Both the position numbers and the translations under genes were made by a program. Shown here in pieces: positions 32,215-44,800 of a DNA stretch of 64,000 nt. Position 1 is the first letter of the stretch, and each line of letters starts with the position of its first letter. Source of the DNA: a bacterium (GTDB taxonomy: Bacteria > Myxococcota_A > Polyangia > Nannocystales > Nannocystaceae); NCBI GenBank assembly GCA_024742475.1, contig JANSYI010000037.1:16137-80136 (forward strand), in the 5' to 3' direction. The notes beneath the pieces were generated by a model. That model was not told the DNA's origin and searched no databases. It was given only the letters and a program-made list of their open reading frames with translations.

Positions 32215-35133
32215 TTGGGACGTCTGCAACTCAGCTCGGCTCCGCAGCGCCTGCACCCGGCGGCGTGGGTGCTCCTCGTCGGCGTCGTCTGCTGGGCCGC
32301 GTTGTGGAGTCGTCCCGTTCGTGCGGCGAGTGAGGCCACGGTCGAGCAGGTCGATGTCTCCTTGCAGATCGTGGCCGGTGGGGACCGCCGTCCCAGCGGA
32401 GCGCGGGTCCCTCGAGGGCAGAGCTGGGTCCGTGGCCGGGCGCGCTACGAGCTTCGTGCGCCCGCACGGGCCGGACAGACCTTGGTGCTGCTCGACTTCG
32501 CCGCCTTCTTGCGGAACGAACCGATCGAGCTCGACGAGGCCGCGATCACCGGCTACGTCAACGGACCGTTCGACCCTGCCGCGCTCGTGATCATCGACCA
32601 CGAAGGCGCGCGCGCGGTCGAACGGATGGGCCGCCGGCGGGACGTTGTGGTCACGCTCGCCGAGGGAACGACGAGTGTGACCCTCGAGTACGTGGTGACC
32701 GTGCCTTCGCGCCCGTGGCCGCTGGGCTGCGTGCGGCGGACGTGCAGCCTCAGCGGGGCCATCGCGCCGCTGCCTTCGGCGCCCGCACGCGGGGGTCGCT
32801 ACCTACCCCCCGGCGGCCGCGTCGTGCGTCCCGTGCGGTGGCGCGTGGGGTCGGTGCGGCTGCTCGGCGAGCTGCCGCGCGCGGGCCTGACGGTGGGACG
32901 CGCGTCGCAGCCGGCCGACGGGCGCGTCATCGTGTCTGCGGGCGATGGAACCGCCATGGCCTACCCATCGGTGTTCTGGGCGCCCAGGTGGCATCACACC
33001 CGCCTCGTGCGGGACGGCGTCGAAGTCGACGTGCTCCATCGCCGGCCCCGCCCGAGTGGCCGTACGCCTGCCGAGACGCGACTGCAGTACTGGCGAGATC
33101 TTCCCGGGCACGTGGCGACCACCGCCGAGGACATGGTGTCCCTGCTGACCGCGACGCGCCCGCTGCCCGCAGGGACGGCCGTCACGGCCGTGGTCGGCCC
33201 GCTGCGCTCGGAGATTTCGCAGGCCCACCCCTCGACCCTGATCGTCAGCGATCAAGCCCTCGAGCTGCTGCCCGCGGGGCGCTTCGAGAAGTTCCACGTC
33301 GAAGCGATCGCGCGCGGGTGGGCCGACGTGCTGGCGATGGGCATGTTCGTCGATGCGCACGACCCCTCCACGGACCTGTGGCTCGGTGGCGCCGTCGCCA
33401 TGGCGCTGCTCGACCTGTGGCGGTCTCGACGGGACCTGGCGGACGAGTTTGCCGCGGACATCCTCCGCAACCTCACCTTCGTTCCCGCGGTCGACCGCTT
33501 CTTGTACACCCAGCAGGCGTCGTTCTCTCAGACGTACTTTCGCGGGGTCGAAGACGACCCACCGCTTCGCAACCACCCGCTGTGGTACTCGCACGCGCTC
33601 CCCACCGGCCGGCGGATTCACGGGAAACTCACCGACACCCTCGGCGGCGAAGGGCTCGGGGACTTCTACGACGCGCTGCTGGAGACGCCCACCGCCAACC
33701 CCGTGGGCCTGGCCGAGCGCGCCTACGGCCACACGCTGGACTGGTTCTTCGACCAGTGGCTCGGCGAGTACCCCCAGGTCGACTACTGGGTCGGCGACGT
33801 CCGCTCGCGACGGGTCCCGGACGGCTGGGAGCACACGATCGTCGTCCACAAGCGCAGCCGCACGCCCGTCGTCGAGCCGGTCCAGGTCTTGGTGACCGAC
33901 AAGGACGGAGCCGCGCGCTTCGTGGTCTGGAACGGGCAGGCGGGCTCGGCGATGACGCTCGCACGTGAGCCGCTGCAGGGCACGCACACGTTCGTCGTGC
34001 GCACCCCTGCGAAGCTCGACTCGGTACGCCTCGATCCTCGCAAACGCCTGGTGCAGACGCCGATCGAGCCCGAGAACGTCGACCCGGCGTTCAACGATCG
34101 CGACCGCCCCCAGTTCCGGTTCCTGTACACGGGGGCGGGACTGAGCGTCGCGGCATCCGAGTTCGTCAACGCCGGGACGCCCTCGGCGCGCTTCAACGCC
34201 ATCGCCGGGTTCGCGGCGTTCGAGGCCAGCCTTCGTCGAGACCTTCGCCGCACGGGCCACGTCCTGGTGGCACGCGATCGCGAGTCGATCGTCGCCGTGG
34301 GCAGCGGGGTCAACCTATGGTGGGGCAAGAAGGCGAACGCGCAGCGTCGGCGTGGTCGGGTGCGCTTGTTCCTCACCGGGGGATGGCTCTCCGATGGTTC
34401 GCTCGATCCGACCGGCGGCGTCCGGCTCACCGAGCGCGTCTCGGTCATTCACGACACGCGGCGGTTCGGCTGGTGGCCGCAGCGGGGGCGTCGTCTGAGC
34501 CTGGGCGTGATGGCTCGGCAGACCCTGCGTGACCACGAGGGACAGGCCGACCACCGTCTCGACATGGCGACCGATGCGACGTGGGTGCAGCTGTGGCCGC
34601 TCGCCCAGGACCACGTCATCGCGACGCAGCTCCGCGGCGAGCTGGTCGTGCCGATCGTGCGCGACCCCGAGTTCCGCTCGCTCACCCGGGTGGGTGGCAT
34701 CGGTGGCCTCAGCGGTTACGCGGCCGACGAGGCGTTCGGGCTGGGCCAGGTGGCGGTGCAGGCCGAGTATCGCCACGTCTTCGTTCGCAACCTGCACGCC
34801 AACGGCGCGCACCTGTTCTACGGCCGAAGCCTGGGCGGCGTCGCGTTCGCGGGGACGGCGACGACGAGCCGCTGCGATGGCTACGGCGGGTGGTTTGGCC
34901 CCGACAGCTGGTACGCCCATGTTGGCTATGCGCTGACCGCGAGGCTCTCGATCCTCGGGGTCAGCCCGCAGCTGCTCAAGGTCGAGGCCAGCGTCCCGCT
35001 GGTCCGGCGAAACGGCGTTCGATGCCTCGACCAGGTGCTTCCAGACTTTCTCGCCGAACGCCAAGGCCTGCCCGACGCGCGCGTGCTGCTGCCCCCGTTC
35101 AACATCAACGTCTTGTTCAACCAAACCTTCTGA
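32215..35133 (+). CDS. M1-peptidase-like protein lacking zinc ligands, fused to a C-terminal beta-barrel
   Basis: The protein has 972 residues from TTG 32215; the start is uncertain. A signal-like segment AAWVLLVGVVCWAALWSRPVRAAS is present. Residues about 320-520 follow the M1 aminopeptidase order: VEAIARGWAD (362-371) where HExxHxWxG is expected, LWLGGAVA (388-395) where WLxEGxA is expected, and LDWFFDQWLGEYPQVDYW, a typical M1 C-terminal pattern. Both His and the distal Glu ligand are lost, so it should not bind zinc. Residues about 640-972 look like a barrel ending in NVLFNQTF, with the terminal Phe of outer-membrane proteins. The alignment is by eye. It may be a scaffold or receptor rather than an enzyme. 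Confidence 0.65.
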   Translation: MGRLQLSSAPQRLHPAAWVLLVGVVCWAALWSRPVRAASEATVEQVDVSLQIVAGGDRRPSGARVPRGQSWVRGRARYELRAPARAGQTLVLLDFAAFLRNEPIELDEAAITGYVNGPFDPAALVIIDHEGARAVERMGRRRDVVVTLAEGTTSVTLEYVVTVPSRPWPLGCVRRTCSLSGAIAPLPSAPARGGRYLPPGGRVVRPVRWRVGSVRLLGELPRAGLTVGRASQPADGRVIVSAGDGTAMAYPSVFWAPRWHHTRLVRDGVEVDVLHRRPRPSGRTPAETRLQYWRDLPGHVATTAEDMVSLLTATRPLPAGTAVTAVVGPLRSEISQAHPSTLIVSDQALELLPAGRFEKFHVEAIARGWADVLAMGMFVDAHDPSTDLWLGGAVAMALLDLWRSRRDLADEFAADILRNLTFVPAVDRFLYTQQASFSQTYFRGVEDDPPLRNHPLWYSHALPTGRRIHGKLTDTLGGEGLGDFYDALLETPTANPVGLAERAYGHTLDWFFDQWLGEYPQVDYWVGDVRSRRVPDGWEHTIVVHKRSRTPVVEPVQVLVTDKDGAARFVVWNGQAGSAMTLAREPLQGTHTFVVRTPAKLDSVRLDPRKRLVQTPIEPENVDPAFNDRDRPQFRFLYTGAGLSVAASEFVNAGTPSARFNAIAGFAAFEASLRRDLRRTGHVLVARDRESIVAVGSGVNLWWGKKANAQRRRGRVRLFLTGGWLSDGSLDPTGGVRLTERVSVIHDTRRFGWWPQRGRRLSLGVMARQTLRDHEGQADHRLDMATDATWVQLWPLAQDHVIATQLRGELVVPIVRDPEFRSLTRVGGIGGLSGYAADEAFGLGQVAVQAEYRHVFVRNLHANGAHLFYGRSLGGVAFAGTATTSRCDGYGGWFGPDSWYAHVGYALTARLSILGVSPQLLKVEASVPLVRRNGVRCLDQVLPDFLAERQGLPDARVLLPPFNINVLFNQTF

Positions 35134-35182
35134 AAGAAATCGGTTGCAACTCGCCCAGACACGGGGCGTCTTTGTACGCACC

Positions 35183-35596
35183 ATGACCCGGAAACTCTTT
35201 GCCGCTGGACTCCTCTTCACCGTCTTGGCCGCCGCGCCCGCGTGCAAAAAGGACGACATGGTCAAGGAGACGATGACCGAGATCGACGGGCTCGCCGACG
35301 AGATCGTCTCGACGGTCAAGAACGCCGACGACAAGAAACAAGGCGTCGCCGAGGCGCAGAAGCTCCTCGACGCCAAGAAAGAGGCGCTCGGCGGCCAGAT
35401 GGATGAGGTCGGGCAGCTGCGAGGCTTTCAGGTGAGCGAAGAGGTCGCCGCCGAGCTGACGACCAACGTCGCTCAGTCCGCGCTCGAGGTGGAGAGCCTC
35501 AAGCTCAACCTGATGACCGAGACCATGAAGGACAAAGAGCTCGACGCTGCGCTCGACAAGCTCACCGGCGACTTTGCGACGATGGTCAAGCCGTAA
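35183..35596 (+). CDS. Small helical lipoprotein
   Basis: The protein has 137 residues from the ATG at 35183. The signal FAAGLLFTVLAAAPAC has lipobox APAC. The mature part is Lys/Glu/Asp-rich and helical, with heptad-like spacing (VAEAQKLLDAKKEALGGQMDEV). It has no other Cys. It lies 49 bp after the pseudo-peptidase gene and may share its transcript. Its 3' end overlaps the convergent hutH gene by 11 bp. No family is recognised. Confidence 0.75.
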   Translation: MTRKLFAAGLLFTVLAAAPACKKDDMVKETMTEIDGLADEIVSTVKNADDKKQGVAEAQKLLDAKKEALGGQMDEVGQLRGFQVSEEVAAELTTNVAQSALEVESLKLNLMTETMKDKELDAALDKLTGDFATMVKP

Positions 35597-37145
35597 GCGG
35601 AGACTGCACGCCTGCGGCCTCGAGCAGCGCGCCGTCGCGGATCGCCGCAGCCAGAGCTTCGATGTCGTCGCCGAGCACGCGATCCCCCTCGTGCGGCGGC
35701 ACGTGCTCGCGGATCTTCGCGTGCACGGACGCGAGTCGCGGCGAGGTGGCGGGCTCGCGCAGGTCGAGGACCCGTGCGGCCGCCATGGCCTCGACGGCGA
35801 GCACGGCCGAGACGTTGTCGACCGCCTTGGCGAGCTTGCGTGCTGCACCCGGGCCCATGCTGACGTGGTCTTCCTTGCCTGCCGAGGTGGGAATCGTGTC
35901 GACGCTCGCGGGGAAGCTCAGCGTCTTGCACTCGCTGGCGAGCGCCGCGGCCGTCACATGCGCGAGCATGAAGCCGCTCTCGACGCCCGGGTCGTCGGCG
36001 AGGAAGGCCGGCATGCCGCGCGAGGTGGCAGGCGACATGAAGCGGTCGGTGCGGCGCTCGCTGATCGTCGCGAGCGTGGTGACGGCGGCGGTGAGGTGGT
36101 CGATCGGGACCGCAACCGAGCCGGCGTGAAAGTTGCCGCCGCTGACGACGTCGTAGCCGCCATCGTCGCGCCGCAGCAACAAGGGGTTGTCCGTGAAGCT
36201 GTTGAGCTCGATCGACAGGGCCTGGGCCACGTAGCGGACCGCGGAACGGACCGCGCCGTGCACCTGCGGCATGCAGCGGAAGCAATAGGCGTCCTGCACC
36301 TCGTCACAGTCGGCGTGCGAGTCGTGCAGGGCCGAGCCCTCGACCAACGCCCGGACCGTGGCCGCGGTCTCGATCTGCCCGGGGTGGGGCTTTCCAGCGT
36401 GAATCCGAGGATCGAACGCCGCGGTGGTGTTGAGCCCCGCGTCGAGGCTGAGCGCGCCGATTACGTCCGCCGAGGCGACCACGTTGCCCGCCGTCCACGT
36501 GGCGAGCGCACCGATCGCGGTGGTGACCTGGGTGCCGTTGATCAGGCACAGGCCCTCCTTGGGACCCAGCGGCGTCCTCTGCAAGCCCGCCGCGGCGAGG
36601 GCCTCGGCCGCGGGGCGCTTGTGCCCAGTCTCGGTGAGCACCTCGCCTTCGCCGATGAGGGGCAGCGCGAGGTGGGCCAGTGGCGCGAGGTCGCCGCTGG
36701 CACCGACGCTGCCCTGGGCCGGGACGGCGGGCAGCACGTCATGGGCGAGCAGGGCCAAGATGCCGTCGATGACCTCGGCCGAGGCTCCCGAAGCCCCCAA
36801 GGCGAGGGTATGGGCCCGCAGGGCGAGTAGCGTGCGCACCACCGCGGCGGGCAGCAGCGGCCCCACGCCGCACGCGTGGCTACGCAGCAGGTTGCGCTGG
36901 AGATCTTCGAGCTTGTCCGAAGGCACGCTCGTGCCGCTCAGCGCCCCGAATCCGGTGTTCACCCCGTAGATGATCTGGCCGTCGGCGACGTCGCGCAGGA
37001 GCTGCGCGCGCGATCGCTGGAGCTGGCTGCGGACCTCGGGGTCGAGCGTGACGCTCGCCCGACGCGATGCGACGTCGTGGACGTCGCGGAGGCTGAACGA
37101 GCGACCAAGGACGAGAGCGCGCGGAGTGCTGGCGGAGGCGTGCAT
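35586..37145 (-). CDS. hutH: Histidine ammonia-lyase
   Basis: The protein has 519 residues from the ATG at 37145. The Ala-Ser-Gly that self-cyclises to the MIO prosthetic group is in GSVGASGDLAPLAH. Other family marks: VNTGFGALSG near the N-terminus, the catalytic NFHAGSVA (usually NFHG), and QEDHVSM-type KEDHVSMG late in the protein. The enzyme deaminates histidine to urocanate, the first step of histidine use. No hutU, hutI or hutG is nearby, so the rest of the pathway is elsewhere or the enzyme serves another role; some members act on Tyr or Phe, but the overall pattern fits His. Confidence 0.92.
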   Translation of the reverse strand: MHASASTPRALVLGRSFSLRDVHDVASRRASVTLDPEVRSQLQRSRAQLLRDVADGQIIYGVNTGFGALSGTSVPSDKLEDLQRNLLRSHACGVGPLLPAAVVRTLLALRAHTLALGASGASAEVIDGILALLAHDVLPAVPAQGSVGASGDLAPLAHLALPLIGEGEVLTETGHKRPAAEALAAAGLQRTPLGPKEGLCLINGTQVTTAIGALATWTAGNVVASADVIGALSLDAGLNTTAAFDPRIHAGKPHPGQIETAATVRALVEGSALHDSHADCDEVQDAYCFRCMPQVHGAVRSAVRYVAQALSIELNSFTDNPLLLRRDDGGYDVVSGGNFHAGSVAVPIDHLTAAVTTLATISERRTDRFMSPATSRGMPAFLADDPGVESGFMLAHVTAAALASECKTLSFPASVDTIPTSAGKEDHVSMGPGAARKLAKAVDNVSAVLAVEAMAAARVLDLREPATSPRLASVHAKIREHVPPHEGDRVLGDDIEALAAAIRDGALLEAAGVQSPLTA

Positions 37146-37265
37146 GGGCAAGGCGAGGGCGGGAGTCTACGATGATCGGGCCGCAGCGCGATCGCGACGT
37201 TCCCGCAGCGCGGATTCGGCGAGGATGAGCGGTCTGCGGCCGGTCCTGCTACGCTGTGGCCCTCG

Positions 37266-38999
37266 ATGTTGAGGTGCCCCGAATGCGGCAGGACCTACCC
37301 CGTCGCGGAGGGTTTCTGCCCCATGGACGGTACGCCGCTGGCCGACGTCGCCTCCGCCGTGCCCGCCGTACAGGGCGAGGACCGCATCGGTGAGGTGCTC
37401 GACCGCCGCTACCGCATCGACGAGCTGATCGGGGAGGGGGGCATGGCGCACGTCTACCGCGTCACCCACACCATGATCGGCAAGTCTCTGGCGGCCAAGG
37501 TCGTCCGGCACGAGCTCCGCGATGACGAGGAGGTCGTCCGCCGGTTCCTCCGCGAGGCGCAGATCGTCTCCAGCATCAAGCACCCCAACGTGGTCGACAT
37601 CAGCGACTACGGCGAGACGGCCGAGGGGGGGGCGTTCTGCGTCATGGAGCTCCTGCGCGGCCGCACGCTCGCCGAGGCCATCGACGAGCGCGGCGCCTTC
37701 TCCCCCGAGGACGCGTTGGGCGTGGCGCTGCAGATCTGCCACGGCCTGCACCACTCCCACGAGACGGGCGTGGTGCACCGCGACCTCAAGCCGCAGAACA
37801 TCTTCATCTGCGACCCCAAGGGCAAGCCGGCCGACGGCAAGGAGCCCGTCGTCAAGCTCATCGACTTCGGGGTCGCCCGCGCGGGCAACCGCATCACGGT
37901 CGCCGGCGCGGTGCTGGGCACGCCCGAGTACATGTCGCCCGAGCAAGTGCGGGGCAGCCACATCGACGCGGGCGCCGACCTCTACGCGCTGGGCATCATT
38001 CTCTTCGAGCTGCTCACCGCCGCGGTCCCGTACTCCTCCACCGACGTCGCCGTCACCATGCAGAGTCAGCTGCACGCGCCGACGCCCAAGATGACGCTCG
38101 TCGACCCCGAGCTCGCGGGCTTGATCGAGACGCAGGCCCTCATCGAGCGGCTGATGTCGAAGGACCGGGCCGCTCGTCCCGGCACGGCCGAGGAGGCCGC
38201 GGTGCTGCTTCAGCAGGCGATGGCCTCCGACCTCGGCGCCGAGGCGGCGGAGCGGGTGATGAAGTCGACCCTGGCGATCGGCTCGGGAGGGATCGGCAAG
38301 AACGCAGCGTTGCCTCCGGCCCCGGCGCGCCCCTGGTCCGACCGCCAGATGGACTGGAACCCCGACCTGCAGAGCGCGGCCGAGCCCACCGGGGACGTCG
38401 GCGCGCAGGTGGAGCCGGACCCCGTCGATCTGCACGACGATGCCCCGACGCGGGGCCGATCGATGCCGTGGATCATCGCGGCGACGGCCATGGTGGTTGC
38501 TGGAGCAACCATCGGCGGCTACGCGGCGATGGGCGGGTTTCGGCCGCCGGCCAGACCGACGCCCTCCGCACCTACAGTGGAGATCGTGTCGGCCCCTGTG
38601 CCGACCGCTCCTCCAGCATCCGAGGCGTCGCAGGTCCCGACCGCGGTCGCGGGAGGGAGAGATGCAGGTGAACAGACCCCACCCCCCGGTGCGTCCGTTC
38701 CCGTAGTCGCCGACCCCGACCCCGAACCGCGACCCGTTCCACAATCCGAGATCTCCGAGCCCGCGTCCGCCGCGGCAGCTGGATCCAAGGGCGCGTCGAA
38801 GCGTCCTCCACGCCGACCGCCAAGCGACAAGCGCAAACCCAGCAAACCGCGCCCCAAGAAGGCCGACTCGGCGCCCCCTTCTGCGACGCCGCAAGCGACG
38901 TCCAAGCCCGCCGAGACCCCGTCGCCTGCGTCGTCTCCACCCAAGTCTCCACCATCGCCCGCCACCAAGGACGGGGACCTACGCAACCCCTTCGGGTGA
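37266..38999 (+). CDS. Transmembrane Ser/Thr protein kinase with N-terminal zinc ribbon
   Basis: The 577-residue protein begins with a Cys4 ribbon-like element (CPECGRTYPVAEGFCPMDG; three Cys are in place). The kinase domain (about 50-315) is intact: IGEGGMAHVYR (loop), Lys78 in LAAKVV, HRDLKPQN (171-178), DFG (200-202), GTPEYMSPEQ. One TM lies at about 400-421, then a Pro/Ser/Lys-rich exported tail of 155 residues that ends DGDLRNPFG. Such kinases are common in myxobacteria and control development and secondary metabolism. The next gene is a second kinase with a nearly identical final motif. Confidence 0.93.
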   Translation: MLRCPECGRTYPVAEGFCPMDGTPLADVASAVPAVQGEDRIGEVLDRRYRIDELIGEGGMAHVYRVTHTMIGKSLAAKVVRHELRDDEEVVRRFLREAQIVSSIKHPNVVDISDYGETAEGGAFCVMELLRGRTLAEAIDERGAFSPEDALGVALQICHGLHHSHETGVVHRDLKPQNIFICDPKGKPADGKEPVVKLIDFGVARAGNRITVAGAVLGTPEYMSPEQVRGSHIDAGADLYALGIILFELLTAAVPYSSTDVAVTMQSQLHAPTPKMTLVDPELAGLIETQALIERLMSKDRAARPGTAEEAAVLLQQAMASDLGAEAAERVMKSTLAIGSGGIGKNAALPPAPARPWSDRQMDWNPDLQSAAEPTGDVGAQVEPDPVDLHDDAPTRGRSMPWIIAATAMVVAGATIGGYAAMGGFRPPARPTPSAPTVEIVSAPVPTAPPASEASQVPTAVAGGRDAGEQTPPPGASVPVVADPDPEPRPVPQSEISEPASAAAAGSKGASKRPPRRPPSDKRKPSKPRPKKADSAPPSATPQATSKPAETPSPASSPPKSPPSPATKDGDLRNPFG

Positions 39000-39030
39000 A
39001 AAGTAGGTTACGATTGAAACCGACGCATCC

Positions 39031-40860
<1,830 letters not shown>

Positions 40861-40872
40861 CCAGCTGCGCCC

Positions 40873-41796
40873 CTACCTCCGTCCAGGGGAGCGAGCGGGC
40901 GGCCTGTCGAGCGCCAGGGCGTGCTCGAAGTACGCGTGCAGACCGGGCACGTCGTTGTCGATCCAATGCTGCGGGTCGCGCGGATTGAACCTCCAGAACG
41001 TGCTCGGCGCCCGGCGGTGCTGACGGTAGCTCGCCCACAGCGGAAACGATTCCACGCACACCGCCCACGTCCGATGAACGTGGTGCTGGTGGTCTTCTTG
41101 CTCGCCGGTGTAGACGTCGAGCACACGGGCGGAGAGTCGCCTGTATCGGGTGTGCCGCTGCCCCGCCGCCAACGCGGAGGCCAGCCCCTTGTAGGCCGAG
41201 AAGGACGCGCGGTCTCGGACGCTGGCCGGAATCACCGTGCCCATGAAGGAGTGCAGGTTGGCGCTCGCGCTGAACTTCTGCTGCGCCAGCAGGGCGTCGA
41301 GCTGGGCGGTCTCCGGCTCGCTCAGTGGGTGCGCGCCGCGGTAGGTCGCGTCTCCGGGACGAGTCGATCCCGCACCGGGGAGCCAGCTGGGCGAGTCGGC
41401 GGGCCGCGGAAAGTTGCGGTTGAGATCGACGCCGTTGGCGTTGGTGCGCAAGGTCGACAGCGGACCCTCTCCACCTCGTGCCCACGTCTGCACGTAGCCG
41501 TCGGGGTTGAGACAGGGGATGACCCACAGCTCGGCCTGCGGCTGCCAGTCGCCGCGGGCCACCGACTCGGCCAGCGCCAAGGCGGTGAGACCTCCGATGA
41601 ACTCTGGGCCGTGAATGTTGGCGGAGCAAAGGATCCGAGGCCGGCTCGAGCCAGGTCCCCGGATGCGGATCGCGCGCAGGGGTCGTCCTTGCACGGAGTC
41701 CCCGTAGACCACGAGCTCCGCACCGAGGCGCGCTGCGACGGACTCGGTGCGGGAGGCGAGGGCCTCGGGAGACAGGTACGGCGCGAGGCCGGACAC
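40873..41796 (-). CDS. M14-family zinc carboxypeptidase
   Basis: The protein has 307 residues from a GTG start. Zinc ligands are visible as HGPEF (HxxE) and the later His in SANLHSF. Substrate Arg/Asn are in VDLNRNFP and NPDGY, and the catalytic Glu is probably in CVESFPLW. VYGDSVQGRPLRAIRI is the usual start of M14 domains. M14 enzymes remove C-terminal amino acids or trim peptidoglycan peptides. There is no clear signal peptide, so it may be cytoplasmic. It follows the helicase gene by 5 bp and probably shares its message. Confidence 0.88.
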   Translation of the reverse strand: MSGLAPYLSPEALASRTESVAARLGAELVVYGDSVQGRPLRAIRIRGPGSSRPRILCSANIHGPEFIGGLTALALAESVARGDWQPQAELWVIPCLNPDGYVQTWARGGEGPLSTLRTNANGVDLNRNFPRPADSPSWLPGAGSTRPGDATYRGAHPLSEPETAQLDALLAQQKFSASANLHSFMGTVIPASVRDRASFSAYKGLASALAAGQRHTRYRRLSARVLDVYTGEQEDHQHHVHRTWAVCVESFPLWASYRQHRRAPSTFWRFNPRDPQHWIDNDVPGLHAYFEHALALDRPPARSPGRR

Positions 41797-41801
41797 GTGG
41801 C

Positions 41802-44800
41802 TCAGACCTCGGGCTGGGGCGCCTCGGGGTCGCCATCGGCCGAGGCCAGGACCTCGGGCGGCACGTCCGCAGCGTCGTCGGCCGACTCCGGCTGAGGGTC
41901 GCTCGACGTGCTCGGCGTGGCGTCCGCCTCGGACTCGACGACGGTCAGCTCGAGCTCGATGTCGTCGAACACGTAGCCGAGCACGGCGGCTTGCAGGCCA
42001 TCGTACGCGCTGGTCGAGACGCGGAACTCCGTGAGCGTTTCCTTGACGGTGAGGTTGCGAACCGACCGTCCCTCGAGCCCGAAGTCGGACGCGAGGAGCT
42101 CGCGGATGTGGGCCGACTTCTTGCCGTGGCTGCGACCGACGTTGAGCGCGACGGTGACCATCGGGCCGTCCTCGGTGCCAATCCTTGCAGGGTCCCCGGC
42201 GGGGTCCCTGGCGCCGACTCTGGACGATTCCCTGGCCCCGCCGTCGCCTGCGTCGCCATCGTCGGACGCCGATCGACGGCCCCGGCGCTTGCGCTTGGGC
42301 GCCGGCTCGGGCTCGTCTTCGATCGCCTCGGTGCCGCCTCGGAAGGTCTCATCCTCGAACTCCTTGTAGGTGAACTTGGAGGACCAGACCTCCCAGAAGT
42401 CCTTGTGCGGGGGGGCGGTGAGCTCTGGCGGCGCTTCGACCTTCTTCTTCTTGCGACGACGACGGCGACGCTTTCGCTTCTTCTCCTCTTTGGCGTCGAG
42501 GGGCTCGTCGGAAGCTTCGTCGGAGGATTCCGTCTCGCCGTCATCGGAGTCGTCATCGGAGTCGTCATCCGAATCTCCATCGTGGGGGGCGTCGTCGGTG
42601 CCGTCGCCGGACTCGTCGTCGGACTCGCCCTCGTCGGCAGGGGAGTCTTCTTCGGAGAGGTCTTCGAGCTCGACCTCATCCTGCAGCGCATCGATGACGC
42701 CGCGTCGGCGCCCCTTGAGCGTCAGGTCGTCGAGCTCGTCGATCTCGCCGAACTCACCGCGAACGACCTCGAGTTCGCTCTCGTCGATGTCGATGATGAT
42801 CTGATCCTGCGAGACGTGTTGCTCGACCGCTTCGGGCTTCTTGCCTCGTCCACCGCGCCTGCGTCGGCGCCGGCGCTTTCCGGCCGAGCCATCGCCGTCG
42901 GGCGAGTCTGCGTCGGCGGAGACCTGGCCGGCGTCCGCGTCGGCGCTGGCCTGCGCGTTCGGGGCGGCTTCATCGGAGGATGCCTCGCCCTCGCCTTTGC
43001 CCCGTCCACCGCGCCGCCGGCGACGACGACGACGACGACCGCGCGCGGACACGCCGTCGTGAACCTCGGTGATGCCTTCGGTGGACTCGCACGGGGCCGC
43101 GACGGCGGCCTGTGCGTCGGCTGGTGCGTCTTCCGCTTGTGCTTCTGCGACTTCGTCGCCGGTCGCCCCGTCGGCCACAGCGTCCGGGGACGGTGCATCG
43201 TCGTCGACCTCCTCGAGCACGGCGGCGTCCGCCTCGAGCACGGTCGCGGCGGTGGCCAGCTCGGGCAGGGGCGCTGCGGCGAGCGGGCCGCGTTCTGCGT
43301 CCGCGTTGTCGTGGTCGGGGTTCTGGTCGGACTCGGTGGACTCGGCGTTGTCGTCTCCACCTCCGCGGCGCCGACGTCGGCGTCGGCGTCGGCGACGTCC
43401 GCCGCGTTCTTCTTCGCTGCCCGTCTCGTCGCCCGAAGCCTGCGTGGCCTCGGACTCGGTGTCGGTGTCGACTGGGTCAGCCGTGCGCGCCTCGTCTGCC
43501 TGTGCAGCCTCCTGGGCGAGCTCGGGCTGGGCGAGCTCGGGCGTTGGGGTGCCCTCCGTCGCGGCGTCGTCGGCTGCGGCGGCCTGGGCGGCGGCGTCCT
43601 CGCTCCGCGGTGCGTCCTCTTCACGACGGCGACGGCGGCGGCGGCGGGGCTCTTCGTCTCCGCGACGCTCGGAGCGTTCGCGGTCCTCGTCATGGTCGCG
43701 GCGGCCGCGACGTCCACGGTCCCGATCGCGTCGGTCGCGGTCGCGGTCTCCGTCTCGGTCACGATCACGGCCTCGACCCCGACGGTCGCGGTCGCGGTCG
43801 CGGTCTCGGTCTCGGCCACGATCGCGTCGGTCGCCGTCTCGGTCACGCCCCCGACGGCCACGCCCTTGGAACTCGTCGTCCTCATCGGGAAGGTCGCGTG
43901 CGACCTGGGTGGACGGATCGGGGTCGCTCATCGCCTCGCTGAGCAGGTACGCGATGACCTGCTCGCCGCGCGGGTCGGCCGAGAGCGTCCGAGCGAGCAC
44001 CGTCCACTCGGGCGAGACCAGCTCGGGGAACCGCTTGCTGACCTGGTCGAGCTTCGTCTCTTTGCGCCGGGCCTCGACCTCGTCGGCGGGCGGGAACCTG
44101 GCCTCGTTGAACTCGATCGAGGGGTAGGCCAGCTTGAGGTGGTAGAAGTTCCCCATGTCGTGCGGGCCGATGAGGCTGATCGCCTTGCCAGCCCGACCAG
44201 CCCGGCCGGTGCGGCCCGTGCGGTGCACGTAGCTCTCGGCGTTCTGCGGGAACGAGTAGTTGAAGACGTGGCTGATGTGGCTGATGTCGATGCCACGACT
44301 CGCGACGTCGGTCGCGACCAGGAAGCGCAGCCGGCCCTTGCGCATGGCCCCTAGCACGTGCTCTCGCGCGGCCTGGGACAGGTCGGAGCTGAGCGCCTCC
44401 GCGCTGAAGCCCTCTCGGCGAAGCACGTTGGCGACGAGGTTGGTCTCCTCGCGGGTGTTGCAGAAGATGAGCGTGGAGCCGGGCTCCTCGAGCGCGACGA
44501 TGTTGATCAGGTCGCGCGGGCGCATCGTCCCGGGCACGGAGTAGTACACGTGCTCGATCTGTGCGGCCGCGATGTCGTCACCGGAGAGCTTGAGCGACTC
44601 GGGTGAGTTCATGTAGCGCCGAGCGATGCGCTCGATGTCCGAGGGGACGGTGGCCGAGAACAGCGTGGTCTGGCGCTCGCGGGGGCAGGCGTCGAGGATC
44701 GCGTGGATGTCCTCGAGGAAGCCCATCGAGAGCATCTCGTCGGCCTCGTCGAGCACGATCGTGCGGACGCGGGAGAGGTCCAGCGTGCGGCGGCGGATGT

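Noticed and set aside
35144..35182. Upstream start for the small lipoprotein
   Set aside because: It would put polar residues before the signal peptide; the ATG at 35183 gives a standard lipoprotein leader.
41991..44354. 787-codon plus-strand open frame opposite the helicase
   Set aside because: Shadow of the low-complexity linker; the minus strand carries complete DEAD-box motifs.
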